DNA of 64,000 nt, taken from Phycobacter azelaicus. Lineage in GTDB: Bacteria; Pseudomonadota; Alphaproteobacteria; Rhodobacterales; Rhodobacteraceae. Below are positions 16,649 to 26,632 of the stretch, piece after piece. The DNA lies in NCBI RefSeq assembly GCF_014884385.1, contig NZ_WKFH01000003.1, positions 1,763,501 to 1,827,500 of the forward strand, in the 5' to 3' direction. A program made the translations under genes and the position numbers. Positions within the stretch are counted from its first letter, which is position 1, and each line of letters opens with the position of its first letter. The notes below the pieces were generated by a model. That model was not told the DNA's origin and did not search any database. It saw only the letters and a program-made list of their open reading frames with translations.

Positions 16649-16681
16649 GGGCGCGGTCCTTGATTCTGTCCTGGGCACAGA

Positions 16682-16720
16682 GAAAACAAGAAAGGCGGCC
16701 CTGTGATAAGAGCCGCCTTT
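16682..16720 (-). terminator. Rho-independent terminator of tpa
   Basis: On the minus strand AAAGGCGGC (16720-16712) pairs with GCCGCCTTT (16699-16691), and the T-rich tail CTTGTTTTCT follows. It is placed 28 bp beyond the tpa stop. Confidence 0.85.
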
Positions 16721-16748
16721 TGGCAATTTTGCCAGACCAGTTCGGGGT

Positions 16749-18146
16749 TCAGCCAAACACCTTGGTCAGGGCCACATCCACCGCATTGGTGATAGCGTCG
16801 ATATCCTCGGCCGTGGCGATCAGCGCGGGGCTGAAGCAAAGGGTATTGTTCTTGCCGGGTACGGAGCGGTTGGTGACGCCGATGATAACGCCCTGGGCGC
16901 CGACTTCGGCAACAACGGCCTGCGCCTGCTTTTCGTCCACCGGCTCTTTGGTTTCGCGGTCAGTGACCAGTTCGGCGCCGAGGAACAGTCCCTTGCCGCG
17001 CACATCGCCAATTACGGAGTGCTTTTCCTGCAGCGCCTTGAGGTTGGACATCATCCGCTCGCCCATGGCGGTGCAGTTTTCCAAAAGACCCTCGTCCTCG
17101 ATGATCTGCATGTTCACCAGTGCGGCCGCAGGGCCAGCGGTACAGCCACCAAAGGTGGAGATGTCGCGGAAGTAGTTTAGCGGGTCCGCGGCATCGTCCT
17201 TGAACATCTCAAAGACCTCTTCGGTGGTGACCATGCAGGCGATTGCCGCATAGCCGGAGGCAACACCCTTGGCCATGGTAACGAAGTCGGGCTGGATACC
17301 GTAGTGCTGATAGCCGAACCAGGTGCCGGTGCGCCCGATTCCGCAGACCACTTCGTCGATATGAAGGAGGATGTCATACTGTTTGCAGATCTCCTGCACG
17401 CGCTCCCAATAGCCCTCGGGTGCCTCGATCACGCCGCCACCGGCGGTGACGGGCTCAAGGCAGAGCGCGCCGACGGTATCCGGGCCTTCGCGCAGGATGA
17501 CCTCTTCGATCAGATTGGCAGCGGCGATGCCGAATTCACGGCCCGAGAGGTGCTCAAGGCCCAGCTCGTGCTTGCGGTATTCCATGCAATGGGGCACGCG
17601 CACGAAGCCGGGCGCGAAGGGGCCGTACTGCGCGTTGCGCTCGTCCTGGCCACCGGCTGACATCGCCGCAAGGGTAGAGCCGTGGTAGTCGCGATCACGG
17701 TAAAGGATCTTGTTCTTCTTACCGCCATATTTCTTGTGCGCGATCTGGCGCACCATCTTGAAGGCCTTCTCGTTCGCCTCAGAGCCGGAGTTGCAGTAGT
17801 ATACGCGACTCATGCCGGGCATCTTCTCGATCAGCTTTTCCGCATAGAGCGAGCCGGGGATGGAGCCAGCGGACTGGGCAAAATAGCAAAGCTTCATCAG
17901 CTGGTCATAGACCGCCTTGCAGATTTCCTCGCGGCCATAACCGACGTTGACGGTCCAGACGCCGCCAGAGACAGCATCCAGCCATTCCTTGCCGTTCTGG
18001 TCCCAGACCCGCATGCCCTTGCCTTCGACAATGATGCGCGGATCGGTGGTTTCAAAGGGTTTATGCTGAATCAGGTGGTGCCAGACATGCGCCTTGTCTG
18101 CGTCCACGACGCGGCTGAGATCGTTTTCGTTGAACGTGCCGTCCAT
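16749..18146 (-). CDS. tpa: Taurine-pyruvate aminotransferase Tpa
   Basis: Tpa moves the amino group of taurine to pyruvate, giving alanine and sulfoacetaldehyde, the substrate of Xsc. The 465-residue class III aminotransferase shows CNSGSEANEKAFKMVRQ, YHGSTLAAMSAGG, IDEVVCGIGRTG (D264 binds the PLP ring) and the Schiff-base lysine K293 in TMAKGVASGYAA. The N-terminus MDGTFNENDLSRVVDADKA is characteristic of Roseobacter Tpa. That start was preferred to one five codons upstream because AAAGGA sits about 7 nt before it. TauR-like direct repeats end 95 bp upstream, and a strong terminator follows. Alanine dehydrogenase, needed to recycle pyruvate, is not in the window. Confidence 0.93.
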   Translation of the reverse strand: MDGTFNENDLSRVVDADKAHVWHHLIQHKPFETTDPRIIVEGKGMRVWDQNGKEWLDAVSGGVWTVNVGYGREEICKAVYDQLMKLCYFAQSAGSIPGSLYAEKLIEKMPGMSRVYYCNSGSEANEKAFKMVRQIAHKKYGGKKNKILYRDRDYHGSTLAAMSAGGQDERNAQYGPFAPGFVRVPHCMEYRKHELGLEHLSGREFGIAAANLIEEVILREGPDTVGALCLEPVTAGGGVIEAPEGYWERVQEICKQYDILLHIDEVVCGIGRTGTWFGYQHYGIQPDFVTMAKGVASGYAAIACMVTTEEVFEMFKDDAADPLNYFRDISTFGGCTAGPAAALVNMQIIEDEGLLENCTAMGERMMSNLKALQEKHSVIGDVRGKGLFLGAELVTDRETKEPVDEKQAQAVVAEVGAQGVIIGVTNRSVPGKNNTLCFSPALIATAEDIDAITNAVDVALTKVFG

Positions 18147-18569
18147 GACATGTCCTTTCATTTATTGTTCTTGAGGTCTGAGTCGCGGCCGGGCGGTCAG
18201 ACTGGCCTGAGACTGACGAAACGCCAATTTGATCAACTCTAGTAGGTCCAGATGATACCCGCCTTTGTGGCCAGTGCATGCGCGAACCGTGCCGTGGATT
18301 CCCCCACCAATTGCAAGGTGTTGTTTTGCTGCGGAAAACAGGTGTTTGGATGTGGACAGAACAGGGCCAATATTCGCCTGACTTGGTGCGCTGCTTGTCG
18401 TTTGCTCCAAAAATGGGCGCTCAACTCGCCATTTTTTGTCGCTGTGCAGCCTGCGCGCCTCTGCTCACGTGGAGGCGGACCAGAAAGATCGCTTGTTCTT
18501 TTTGCGGGCAATTGAGATCGATCCCTTCATTTTCGATAGTCTCGAGGAAACACGAGGCTGGAGAGCGCT
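18147..18569. other. 423-bp divergent intergenic region between tpa and the BKACE gene
   Basis: This gap carries the promoters of the divergent tpa and BKACE genes. The tpa-side TauR-like repeats are at 18242-18274. Closer to the BKACE gene a weak symmetric stretch (ATCGA at 18514-18518 and TCGAT near 18530-18534) could be an operator, but I would not rely on it. I see no convincing small gene in either strand. Confidence 0.6.
18242..18274 (-). promoter_or_regulatory. Predicted TauR operator upstream of tpa
   Basis: On the minus strand CTGGCCACAA (18274-18265) and CTGGACCTAC (18251-18242) are direct repeats with a 23-bp pitch, matching 7 and 9 of 10 positions of CTGGACYTAA. The proximal copy is preceded by AT as at xsc. 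The geometry relative to the tpa start resembles that at xsc, although the distal copy is weak. Confidence 0.55.
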
Positions 18570-19346
18570 GTGGTAGAGTATAACCTGATGGTGGCTCCGA
18601 ATGGGGCGCGGCGCGGCAAACCAGATCACGCGGCCCTTCCGGTGACGCTAGAGGACACGGTAAAGACTGCCGCCGCGTGTCATGCGCTGGGCGCAGCGGC
18701 GTTGCATTTGCATGTTCGTGACGATGACGGGCGTCATTCCCTTGATGCGGGCCGATACCGCGAAGCTTTGCAGGCGCTTGGTCGTGCTGTCCCTGAAATG
18801 GCGGTTCAGATCACGACCGAGAGTGCCGGTGTATATGCGCCCGAGGACCAGCTTAATTGCCTTGAGCAGTTGCGCCCAAAGGCGGCCTCGGTCTCGGTGC
18901 GGGAGATGGCGCGGGATGAAAAGATCGCGGCGCGGGCCTATGCGCTGTGCCGTGAGGCGCGCACGCAGGTCCAGCACATTCTCTACGGGTTCTCCTGCGT
19001 TCAGCAACTGAAAGCCTGGTACAAGGATGGCACCGTTCCCAGTGATATGCGCGATGCGATCTTTGTTCTGGGGCAATACGGGCCGCCGGTACTGGCCGAA
19101 CCTGAGCATCTGCCTGGCTTTCTAAATGCAACCGCAGATCTGGGCCTGAATTGGACCGTCTGCGCATTTGGCCGCAAGGAACATGCCTGCCTGCTCGCGG
19201 CCGTTGCCGCCGGAGGGAATGTGCGCCTAGGATTTGAAAACAACGTTGAGACGCCGGACGGTGCGCTGCTGAAAGACAATGCAGCCTCGGTCGCGGCCTT
19301 TGTAACAGCCGCGAAAGCCGCGGGTCACAGCCTCAAGGAGGGCTGA
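18570..19346 (+). CDS. BKACE family protein (DUF849, beta-keto acid cleavage enzyme)
   Basis: This 258-residue TIM-barrel protein belongs to the BKACE family, which cleaves a beta-keto acid with acetyl-CoA to give acetoacetate and a new CoA ester. Metal-site histidines are in ALHLHVRDDDGRHSLD, followed by AVQITTESAG and, near the C-terminus, GGNVRLGFENN. The start is GTG with GGAG upstream. The aminotransferase gene begins 2 bp after its stop, so the two are co-transcribed. A plausible logic is that the aminotransferase makes a beta-keto acid from a beta-amino acid and this enzyme cleaves it. The true substrate cannot be read from the sequence, and the protein is slightly shorter than many members. 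Confidence 0.85.
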   Translation: MVEYNLMVAPNGARRGKPDHAALPVTLEDTVKTAAACHALGAAALHLHVRDDDGRHSLDAGRYREALQALGRAVPEMAVQITTESAGVYAPEDQLNCLEQLRPKAASVSVREMARDEKIAARAYALCREARTQVQHILYGFSCVQQLKAWYKDGTVPSDMRDAIFVLGQYGPPVLAEPEHLPGFLNATADLGLNWTVCAFGRKEHACLLAAVAAGGNVRLGFENNVETPDGALLKDNAASVAAFVTAAKAAGHSLKEG

Positions 19347-19348
19347 GC

Positions 19349-20677
19349 ATGTCGCATGTATTTCCCCGTCACACCAAGGCGCAACTGCCGACCGCCATTG
19401 GCGGCGAGGGCTGCTATCTGATCGATTCCACCGGCAAGCGCTACTTCGATGGTTCGGGCGGCGCGGCGGTGTCATGCCTTGGGCATTCCGACGCTGCGGT
19501 GATTTCGGCGGTACAGGAGCAGGTTGGCAAACTGGCCTTCGCCCATACCGGCTTCATGACATCCGAACCGGCCGAAGCGCTTGCGGACCTTTTGATCGCG
19601 AATGCTCCGGGCGATCTGGATCGGGTCTATTTCGTCTCGGGCGGCTCGGAAGCCACCGAGGCCGCGATCAAACTGGCGCGTCAGTATTTTCTTGAAAAAG
19701 GAGAGCCAGGCCGGCGTCACCTGATCGCGCGGCGGCAGAGCTATCACGGCAATACTCTAGGGGCGCTGGCGGCGGGGGGGAATGCCTGGCGGCGCCAGCA
19801 GTTCGACCCGCTTTTGATCGGGGTCTCGCACATCGCGCCTTGTTACGAGTATGTGGACCGCGCCGAGGGTGAGAGCAGTTTCGACTACGGCCAGCGGGTC
19901 GCAAATGAGCTTGAAGCCGAAATTTTGCGTCTTGGACCAGAGACCGTCATGGCCTTCATGGCCGAGCCAGTGGTCGGGGCGACCTCCGGCGCCGTGCCAG
20001 CGGTCGAGGGCTACTTCAAGCGCATCCGCGAGATTTGTGACCAATACGGCGTGCTGCTGATCCTGGACGAGGTGATGTGCGGCATGGGTCGCACCGGCCA
20101 TCTGTTCGCCTGTGACGCGGACGGGGTGGCCCCCGATATCCTCTGCATCGCCAAGGGGCTGGGGGCCGGCTACCAGCCGATCGGGGCGATGCTCTGCACT
20201 CGGCAGATTTATGAAGCAATCGAGGGCGGCAGCGGCTTCTTCCAGCACGGCCACACCTATATTGGCCACCCTGTTGCGACCGCCGCCGGACTGGCCGTGG
20301 CGAACCAAATGCTTGAGCGGGATCTGATCGCGCGCTGCGCGGCAATGGGCGAGCGTCTTCAGTCGGCCCTAGAGGACCGCTTTGGCCAACATGCCCATGT
20401 GGGGGATATCCGCGGCCGAGGCTTGTTCCGCGGTATCGAACTGGTTCAGGATCGCGACAGCAAAGCCCCCTTTGATCCTGCTCGGGGTCTGGCAGCAAAG
20501 ATCAAGAAAGCCGCCTTCGAGGCGGGTTTGATCTGCTACCCGATGTCAGGCACCCGCGACGGTCGAAACGGAGACCACATCCTGCTGGCGCCGCCCTTCA
20601 TTATTTCCGATGATCAAATCACCGAAGTGATCGACAAGCTGGAAACCGCTATCAACGCGTCGTTGCCTCAAGGTTGA
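19349..20677 (+). CDS. Class III (omega-type) PLP aminotransferase
   Basis: This 442-residue PLP enzyme has the class III layout: FVSGGSEATEAAIKLARQ, SYHGNTLGAL, ILDEVMCGMGRTGHLF (D240) and the PLP lysine K269 in CIAKGLGAGYQP. Class III members act on omega- or beta-amino groups of amines and amino acids. It is translationally linked to the BKACE gene, 2 bp upstream, and it converges on a GntR regulator. Its N-terminal half is unlike Tpa of the same window, so it is not a duplicate of that gene. Annotations such as 'aspartate aminotransferase family' would be guesses; the substrate is unknown. Confidence 0.88.
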   Translation: MSHVFPRHTKAQLPTAIGGEGCYLIDSTGKRYFDGSGGAAVSCLGHSDAAVISAVQEQVGKLAFAHTGFMTSEPAEALADLLIANAPGDLDRVYFVSGGSEATEAAIKLARQYFLEKGEPGRRHLIARRQSYHGNTLGALAAGGNAWRRQQFDPLLIGVSHIAPCYEYVDRAEGESSFDYGQRVANELEAEILRLGPETVMAFMAEPVVGATSGAVPAVEGYFKRIREICDQYGVLLILDEVMCGMGRTGHLFACDADGVAPDILCIAKGLGAGYQPIGAMLCTRQIYEAIEGGSGFFQHGHTYIGHPVATAAGLAVANQMLERDLIARCAAMGERLQSALEDRFGQHAHVGDIRGRGLFRGIELVQDRDSKAPFDPARGLAAKIKKAAFEAGLICYPMSGTRDGRNGDHILLAPPFIISDDQITEVIDKLETAINASLPQG

Positions 20678-20736
20678 CCCCTGTACGCGCCGGTTTCTGG
20701 TGCAGATGCCGGTTGTCCGGAAAAGGTATCGAGGCG

Positions 20737-21390
20737 TCAGGCCACAAGCAGCTTGAGGCCCTGCGTGACGTCTGACCGGACTGCCAGTCTCAAACCCGGC
20801 TCGTCTCCGGCCTTCAAAGCGGCAATGATAAGTTTATGGTTCTGGGGTGGTTCGGTTCGGCGCAGGCGTCCGTAAAGCGCGCGCATCGTCGGCCCCAGCT
20901 GCAGCCAGACCGTTTCCGCCATGGCCAGCATCGCGGGCGCCTGGGCGCGCAGGTAAAGCGTGCGGTGAAACTCCAGGTTGGTCCGAATGTATCCAACGGC
21001 GTCACGTTTTGAGACCATTTCCGCGACGGTTGCATTTATCGCCTGCAACCTGTCGATCAGCGCCATATGGGCGCGGGGCAGGGCGCGACTGGACAGCTCA
21101 ACCTCAAGAAGCGATCTGAGCGCTGCCAGTTCTTCAATCCGCTCGTTGCTTAGTTCAGGTGTGGAGACCCGCCCCGAGGACGACAGGAACAGCGCCCCTT
21201 CCGCCACAAGGCGGCGCACCGCTTCCCGTGCCGGGGTCATCGAGACATCGAACTCATGGCCGATTCCACGCAGGGTCAGCGCTTCACCCGGAGCGATCTC
21301 GCCATGCATGATGCGCGTGCGTAAAGTCCGGTAGACGCGGTCATGCGCAGAGGACAGCTGTTCGGATGTGGAGCGGGTGGACAAGGTCAT
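20737..21390 (-). CDS. GntR/FCD-family transcriptional regulator
   Basis: This 217-residue FadR-subfamily regulator has an N-terminal winged helix (about residues 12-75; FDVSMTPAREAVRRLVAEG is the recognition region) and a helical FCD ligand domain (about 85-210). NLEFHRTLY contains a conserved metal-contact histidine. Such proteins bind organic acids and usually repress neighbouring catabolic genes. It converges on the BKACE-aminotransferase pair, which it probably controls. A perfect palindrome TTGTGATCACAA begins 7 bp upstream of its start, consistent with autoregulation. I did not find a copy of that site before the BKACE gene, so the regulatory link remains inferred. Confidence 0.87.
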   Translation of the reverse strand: MTLSTRSTSEQLSSAHDRVYRTLRTRIMHGEIAPGEALTLRGIGHEFDVSMTPAREAVRRLVAEGALFLSSSGRVSTPELSNERIEELAALRSLLEVELSSRALPRAHMALIDRLQAINATVAEMVSKRDAVGYIRTNLEFHRTLYLRAQAPAMLAMAETVWLQLGPTMRALYGRLRRTEPPQNHKLIIAALKAGDEPGLRLAVRSDVTQGLKLLVA

Positions 21391-21396
21391 GAGTTC

Positions 21397-21408
21397 TTGT
21401 GATCACAA
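21397..21408. promoter_or_regulatory. Predicted GntR operator upstream of the FCD regulator
   Basis: TTGTGATCACAA is a perfect 12-bp palindrome with TTGT/ACAA half-sites, as bound by many FadR/FCD regulators. It lies 7 bp upstream of the start codon of the regulator, where binding would block its own expression. Confidence 0.6.
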
Positions 21409-21465
21409 AAAGCGCCAAGGTCAATGTGCCATGATTAAGCAGACCTGTTCTCGGAAGCTTGGGAA

Positions 21466-22152
21466 TCAGTCTGTGAAAATATAGCGGTGCAACTGACTTC
21501 CGTTCTTGCGCAGCCAGTCCCGTGGCGCCCGATAGTCGCCATATAGCGTGTGAACCAGTGACCAGAAGGCGGGCGCATGATTCATCTCTTGCAGGTGTGC
21601 GACTTCATGGGCCGCGACATAGCGGAGCACCTCTGGCGGCGCCAGGATGAGCCGCCATGAATACATCAGTGCTCCGGCAGAGGAACAGGATCCCCAGCGT
21701 GACCGGGTGTCGCGCAGCGTGAGGCGCGAGAAGGGCTGCCCGAGCTGCGCGGCATAGTCATCTGAAGCCGCCGCCAAATGGTCGCGAGCTAGTTCCTTGA
21801 GATAACGCTCAAGGGATTTTGCCGGTCGTTTTCCCCCTACTAGAAGCTCTTCACCGACAATGCGAACACCGCGAGCGTGCCCTTGTGCAACGCGCAACGC
21901 GCGGCCCGCCACCGGTAGGACTGTACCAAAGCTCACTGCGACCACCTCGGGCTGACGCGACAGGTGGCCACGGATCCAGCCCTCCTTTTCAGCGGCAAAA
22001 TCCAGCGCCTCCCGCTCTGGCAGGCTTTTGGGCAAGGTCAGCGTCACCCGGCCATCCAGGGATGAGACGCGCAGGCTGATCCGCCGCGCACGGGCCGAGC
22101 GCCGCAGGATCAGCGGCACCGGCGGATCTCCTGGCAGGTGATGGGCGCTCAT
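21466..22152 (-). CDS. YgjP-like (M48/DUF45) zinc metallohydrolase
   Basis: This 228-residue protein has the zinc motif HEVAHLQEMNH (H182, E183, H186, H192) near its C-terminus, in the form used by the YgjP/DUF45 branch of M48-like metallopeptidases. An N-terminal beta-rich part contains ARRISLRVSSLDGRVTLTLP, and DTRSRWGSCSSAGALMYSWR is the conserved region before the zinc motif. No signal peptide or membrane helix is seen, so it is probably cytoplasmic. The start MSAHHLPGD has AAAGGAGA 5 nt upstream. Its substrate is not established; some annotations call the family 'UTP pyrophosphatase', which I would not transfer here. Confidence 0.85.
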   Translation of the reverse strand: MSAHHLPGDPPVPLILRRSARARRISLRVSSLDGRVTLTLPKSLPEREALDFAAEKEGWIRGHLSRQPEVVAVSFGTVLPVAGRALRVAQGHARGVRIVGEELLVGGKRPAKSLERYLKELARDHLAAASDDYAAQLGQPFSRLTLRDTRSRWGSCSSAGALMYSWRLILAPPEVLRYVAAHEVAHLQEMNHAPAFWSLVHTLYGDYRAPRDWLRKNGSQLHRYIFTD

Positions 22153-22250
22153 TGGCTCTCCTTTGGGGCAAAGGCTTTGACAGTACATCCCTCATATGGC
22201 AAGGCACCTGAATCGTCGATACGACTCACCAGTAAATCAAGGGGATCCAC

Positions 22251-22574
22251 ATGCCCAAGGAAGAATGGGGTGTAAAGCGCGTTTGCCCGACCACCGGAAA
22301 ACGCTTTTATGACCTGAACAAGGACCCGATCGTCAGCCCCTACACGGGCGAGGTCGTTGCGCTCGACACCGGCAAGAGCCGCATGATCGAGGCCGACTCC
22401 GAAGATGCGGCCACGCTCAAGGCCAAGGAGAACACCGACGGTGATGATGTCGTTCTGGAGGATGACGAGGACGTCGATCTGGATCTGGGCGATGATGTTC
22501 TGGACGATGACGATGACGACAACGTCTCGCTGGACGAAATCGCGGACGTCGCATCCGAAGACGACGACTCCTGA
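22251..22574 (+). CDS. TIGR02300 family protein (acidic, alphaproteobacterial)
   Basis: This 107-residue protein starts PKEEWGVKRVCPTTGKRFYD, the conserved alphaproteobacterial TIGR02300 head. YDLNKDPIVSPYTGE follows, resembling a degenerate zinc-ribbon. The C-terminal half is extremely acidic, with long runs of Asp and Glu. Its function is unknown. A clear start with GGGG upstream and a hairpin after the stop mark it as a one-gene unit, upstream of tRNA-Ala. Confidence 0.9.
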   Translation: MPKEEWGVKRVCPTTGKRFYDLNKDPIVSPYTGEVVALDTGKSRMIEADSEDAATLKAKENTDGDDVVLEDDEDVDLDLGDDVLDDDDDDNVSLDEIADVASEDDDS

Positions 22575-22587
22575 TGTCGCGGCGGCT

Positions 22588-22612
22588 GGAGGGCATAAAA
22601 TGCCCTCCTTCA
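22588..22612 (+). terminator. Terminator after TIGR02300 gene
   Basis: GGAGGGCA (22588-22595) and TGCCCTCC (22601-22608) form a perfect 8-bp stem with a 5-nt loop 13 bp past the stop. The T-tail is short (TT), so termination may be partial. Confidence 0.6.
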
Positions 22613-22766
22613 GTCGGCGTACAGGCCGCCTGAGACACTCTTCAAAGCCGAATAGCCGTGACCGGAAAAATCTCCAAATGATGATGCATTTTGCTCTTGC
22701 AGCCTGCGCCATCGTCCCTTAAATGACCTCTCACACCGACCGGGCAGCACTTGGTTGGGTGGAAAT

Positions 22767-22842
<76 letters not shown>

Positions 22843-23082
22843 AAATCTTCTTTACATATATGCGCTTGAGAGCTGGTGAGGCGCGGTGTCTCTGGTTATC
22901 TGCCTGGTTTTGCAGCTCGGGTAGCTGGCTATGTGTCCCGGATGCTCGCTTTTTGTGCATCTACTGCAGTCCACTACCTGGTTCGTGGGGCGGTCCACGG
23001 GCCAACCTACGCCGTTCTTGTTGTGCGCAGTGTTTGGTGATACACTTCAAACGGGTGGTGGGTCCATGCCTTTGGAGGCGCC

Positions 23083-23607
23083 ATGTGGTACCGTATCGAT
23101 CATCAGAATGTTTTGCGTGAAGTCAGTTCAGACTGGGATGACTTTGCAGTAGAGACTCGCTCATCAGATGCCTGCCAATATAGGGTCATCAACAGGCCGC
23201 TTTTGGGGTTCGTTTCGGACATTGCGACGCGATCGTTTCTCAACGCTCTATTCTTTAATGTCAGGGAGACAGCATCCCCCATCGCGCTATCCTACCGTTG
23301 CGATGGGCCTGATATCAGGCGCTTGTTTGAAATGATCATCGAGCCGACGTCAGAGAGCGGGCTCATGGTCCGTCATGAGCCGGTTGCGATCACACAGGGT
23401 TCGTCAGTCCTGCGCATCCCGTCCCCCAAAGCAACATGTCAATGCACTCAGTGCCTGCGTTACCATGTAAGCGGTGACTGGATTGAGGGTATCTTGACGG
23501 ATCCCGGGCCTGGAACCCTGATCCCCCGACGGATTTGCTTTGACTGCCGTAAGGCAGCCATGGACGCAATTTCTGGATCGCAAACCGTCAGAGCGCTGGC
23601 TGGCTGA
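23083..23607 (+). CDS. Hypothetical protein, PAS-like N-terminus and cysteine-rich C-terminus
   Basis: I do not recognise a named family. The 174-residue protein begins MWYRIDHQNVLREVSSDWDD and continues with a segment (about 1-110) that resembles a minimal PAS-type sensor fold seen in small Roseobacter proteins; this is an impression, not a proven match. The C-terminus has CQCTQC and, about 40 residues on, CFDC, spaced like a zinc-ribbon or redox site. GGAGG lies just before the ATG. It is the only gene between tRNA-Ala and rplO, on the same strand, and may be read with or just ahead of the ribosomal cluster. It has no signal peptide. Confidence 0.7.
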   Translation: MWYRIDHQNVLREVSSDWDDFAVETRSSDACQYRVINRPLLGFVSDIATRSFLNALFFNVRETASPIALSYRCDGPDIRRLFEMIIEPTSESGLMVRHEPVAITQGSSVLRIPSPKATCQCTQCLRYHVSGDWIEGILTDPGPGTLIPRRICFDCRKAAMDAISGSQTVRALAG

Positions 23608-23750
23608 CTTCTGAGTTGCACCGGGGTTGAAACGCTTATCGCTTGGGGCTATACGCCCCCGGTGGCCTTGCGCCGCAGAATCAAAACCAAGAAACGCCGA
23701 GTCTGCCTCATCACGCTTCGCGGGGCACGTCCGGCTTTAGGAGAAGCGAT

Positions 23751-24221
23751 ATGAAACTCAACGAACTGCGCGATAATCCAGGCGCCGCGAAGAAACGCAC
23801 CCGTGTTGGCCGTGGCCCCGGCTCCGGCAAGGGTAAGATGGGTGGCCGTGGTATCAAAGGTCAGAAATCCCGTTCGGGTGTGGCCATCAACGGCTACGAA
23901 GGCGGCCAGATGCCGCTGTACCAGCGTCTGCCGAAGCGCGGCTTCAACAAGCCGAACCGCAAGGCATTTGCTGTTGTGAACCTCGGCCTGATCCAGAAAT
24001 TCATCGACGCAGGCAAGCTGGACGCCGCAACCATCACCGAAGATTCGCTGATCGAATCCGGCCTGGTGCGCCGCAAGAAGGACGGTATCCGCATTCTTGC
24101 CAAGGGTGAGTTTTCTGCCAAGTCCAACATCACTGTCACCGGCGCCTCCAAGGCTGCTGTCGAGGCAGTTGAAAAGGCGGGCGGCACCCTGACCGTGGCA
24201 ACAGCAGCTGCAGCTGAGTAA
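23751..24221 (+). CDS. rplO: 50S ribosomal protein L15
   Basis: This 156-residue protein is L15 of the large ribosomal subunit. [20 protein letters not shown], the glycine-rich [19 protein letters not shown] and [17 protein letters not shown] are diagnostic. AGGAGA lies 6 nt before the ATG; the longer frame was discarded. Normally rpmD and rpsE precede rplO in the spc operon, but here a hypothetical gene and a tRNA lie upstream. A terminator-like hairpin separates it from secY. Confidence 0.97.
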   Translation: MKLNELRDNPGAAKKRTRVGRGPGSGKGKMGGRGIKGQKSRSGVAINGYEGGQMPLYQRLPKRGFNKPNRKAFAVVNLGLIQKFIDAGKLDAATITEDSLIESGLVRRKKDGIRILAKGEFSAKSNITVTGASKAAVEAVEKAGGTLTVATAAAAE

Positions 24222-24272
24222 CGGCTTGTGAGCGGCGCCGATGCCGCTTACATAGGTCATCAGTTTTCCCAT

Positions 24273-24310
24273 ACGCCGTCCGAGCCGGAAAACGGTCCGG
24301 GCGGCGTTTT
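24273..24310 (+). terminator. Hairpin between rplO and secY (partial terminator)
   Basis: A 10-bp stem with one G-T wobble (24273-24282 with 24298-24307) is followed by TTTT. Located inside the ribosomal cluster, it probably lowers rather than stops transcription into secY. Confidence 0.6.
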
Positions 24311-24330
24311 CGCAAAAAGAGACCCATTTC

Positions 24331-25691
<1,361 letters not shown>

Positions 25692-25695
<4 letters not shown>

Positions 25696-26333
25696 ATATC
25701 ATTCTCTTGGGCCCGCCCGGGGCCGGTAAAGGCACGCAAGCGCGTCATCTTGTAGAAACCCGTGGCATGGTGCAGCTTAGCACTGGTGACATGCTGCGCG
25801 ATGCTCAGGCCAGCGGCAGCGAGATGGGCAAAAAGGTTGCCGAGGTTATCGCCCGTGGAGAGCTGGTCACGGATGAGATCGTGATTGGCCTGATCCGTGA
25901 GAAGATCGCGGAAGGCGCCGAAGGTGGATTTATCTTCGACGGTTTTCCCCGCACGCTCGCGCAGGCCGATGCGCTGACAGTTCTTCTGTCGGATATGGGC
26001 CAAAGTCTGGATGCGGTCATTGAAATGTCGGTTGACGATGCAGCTCTGGTTGCCCGCATCACTGGCCGATCTACCTGCGGCGACTGTGGCGAGGTCTACC
26101 ACGATGAGACCAAACCCTGGCCTGCCGATGGGAAATGCTCCAATTGCGGCAGCACTAACATCAAGCGCCGCGCCGACGACAATGAGGACAGCCTCAAGAC
26201 CCGTCTGATGGAATACTACAAGAAGACTTCGCCGCTGATTGGTTACTACTACGCCAAGGGCAAGCTGAAGAAGGTTGATGGGCTGGCCTCGATCGGGGAT
26301 GTGCAAGCCTCGATTGCCAAGATCCTCGGCTAA
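25692..26333 (+). CDS. adk: Adenylate kinase with zinc-type lid
   Basis: Adk interconverts ATP plus AMP and two ADP. The 213-residue protein has the P-loop [10 protein letters not shown] (7-16), the AMP-binding segment STGDMLRDA, and [11 protein letters not shown]. It is a long-form enzyme whose lid carries C129, C132, C149 and C152, spaced CxxC...CxxC, so a structural zinc is likely; the E. coli enzyme lacks these. It overlaps secY by 4 bp and is followed by a strong terminator, so rplO-secY-adk form the first transcription block of the cluster. Confidence 0.97.
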
Positions 26334-26358
26334 GCCGGTTCTCAAAAACGACACATTG

Positions 26359-26383
26359 GAGCCGGGTCGCCCGGCTCTTTTTT
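26359..26383 (+). terminator. Rho-independent terminator after adk
   Basis: GAGCCGGG (26359-26366) and CCCGGCTC (26370-26377) form a perfect 8-bp stem with a 3-nt loop followed by six T. It splits the ribosomal cluster into rplO-secY-adk and rpsM-rplQ. Confidence 0.92.
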
Positions 26384-26448
26384 ATCCCGGACCTGCGACG
26401 GCACATTCTGATAAAACCCGAAACTTGCATGTTTCTTTGGTGTCCGGG

Positions 26449-26477
26449 TTGACGTGATTGTCAAATGCACATAGGGA
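26449..26477 (+). promoter_or_regulatory. Candidate sigma-70-type promoter for rpsM-rplQ
   Basis: TTGACG (26449-26454) and the weak -10 TAGGGA (26472-26477) are separated by 17 bp. They lie in the 249-bp gap after the adk terminator, where a promoter for the following ribosomal genes is needed. Confidence 0.4.
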
Positions 26478-26632
26478 AGCCCATCCCTATTGGGAATCAA
26501 TCCAGACGACGGGATTCTTCCGTCGTTTGACTACCTCGAGACAAGCTTGACGATCCGGCGGACCTGCCATTGTTGAGCGTTGTGAAAAAAGGTTCTGGAG
26601 CTACGGAACCGCAACGAAAAGGAAAGTGACAC

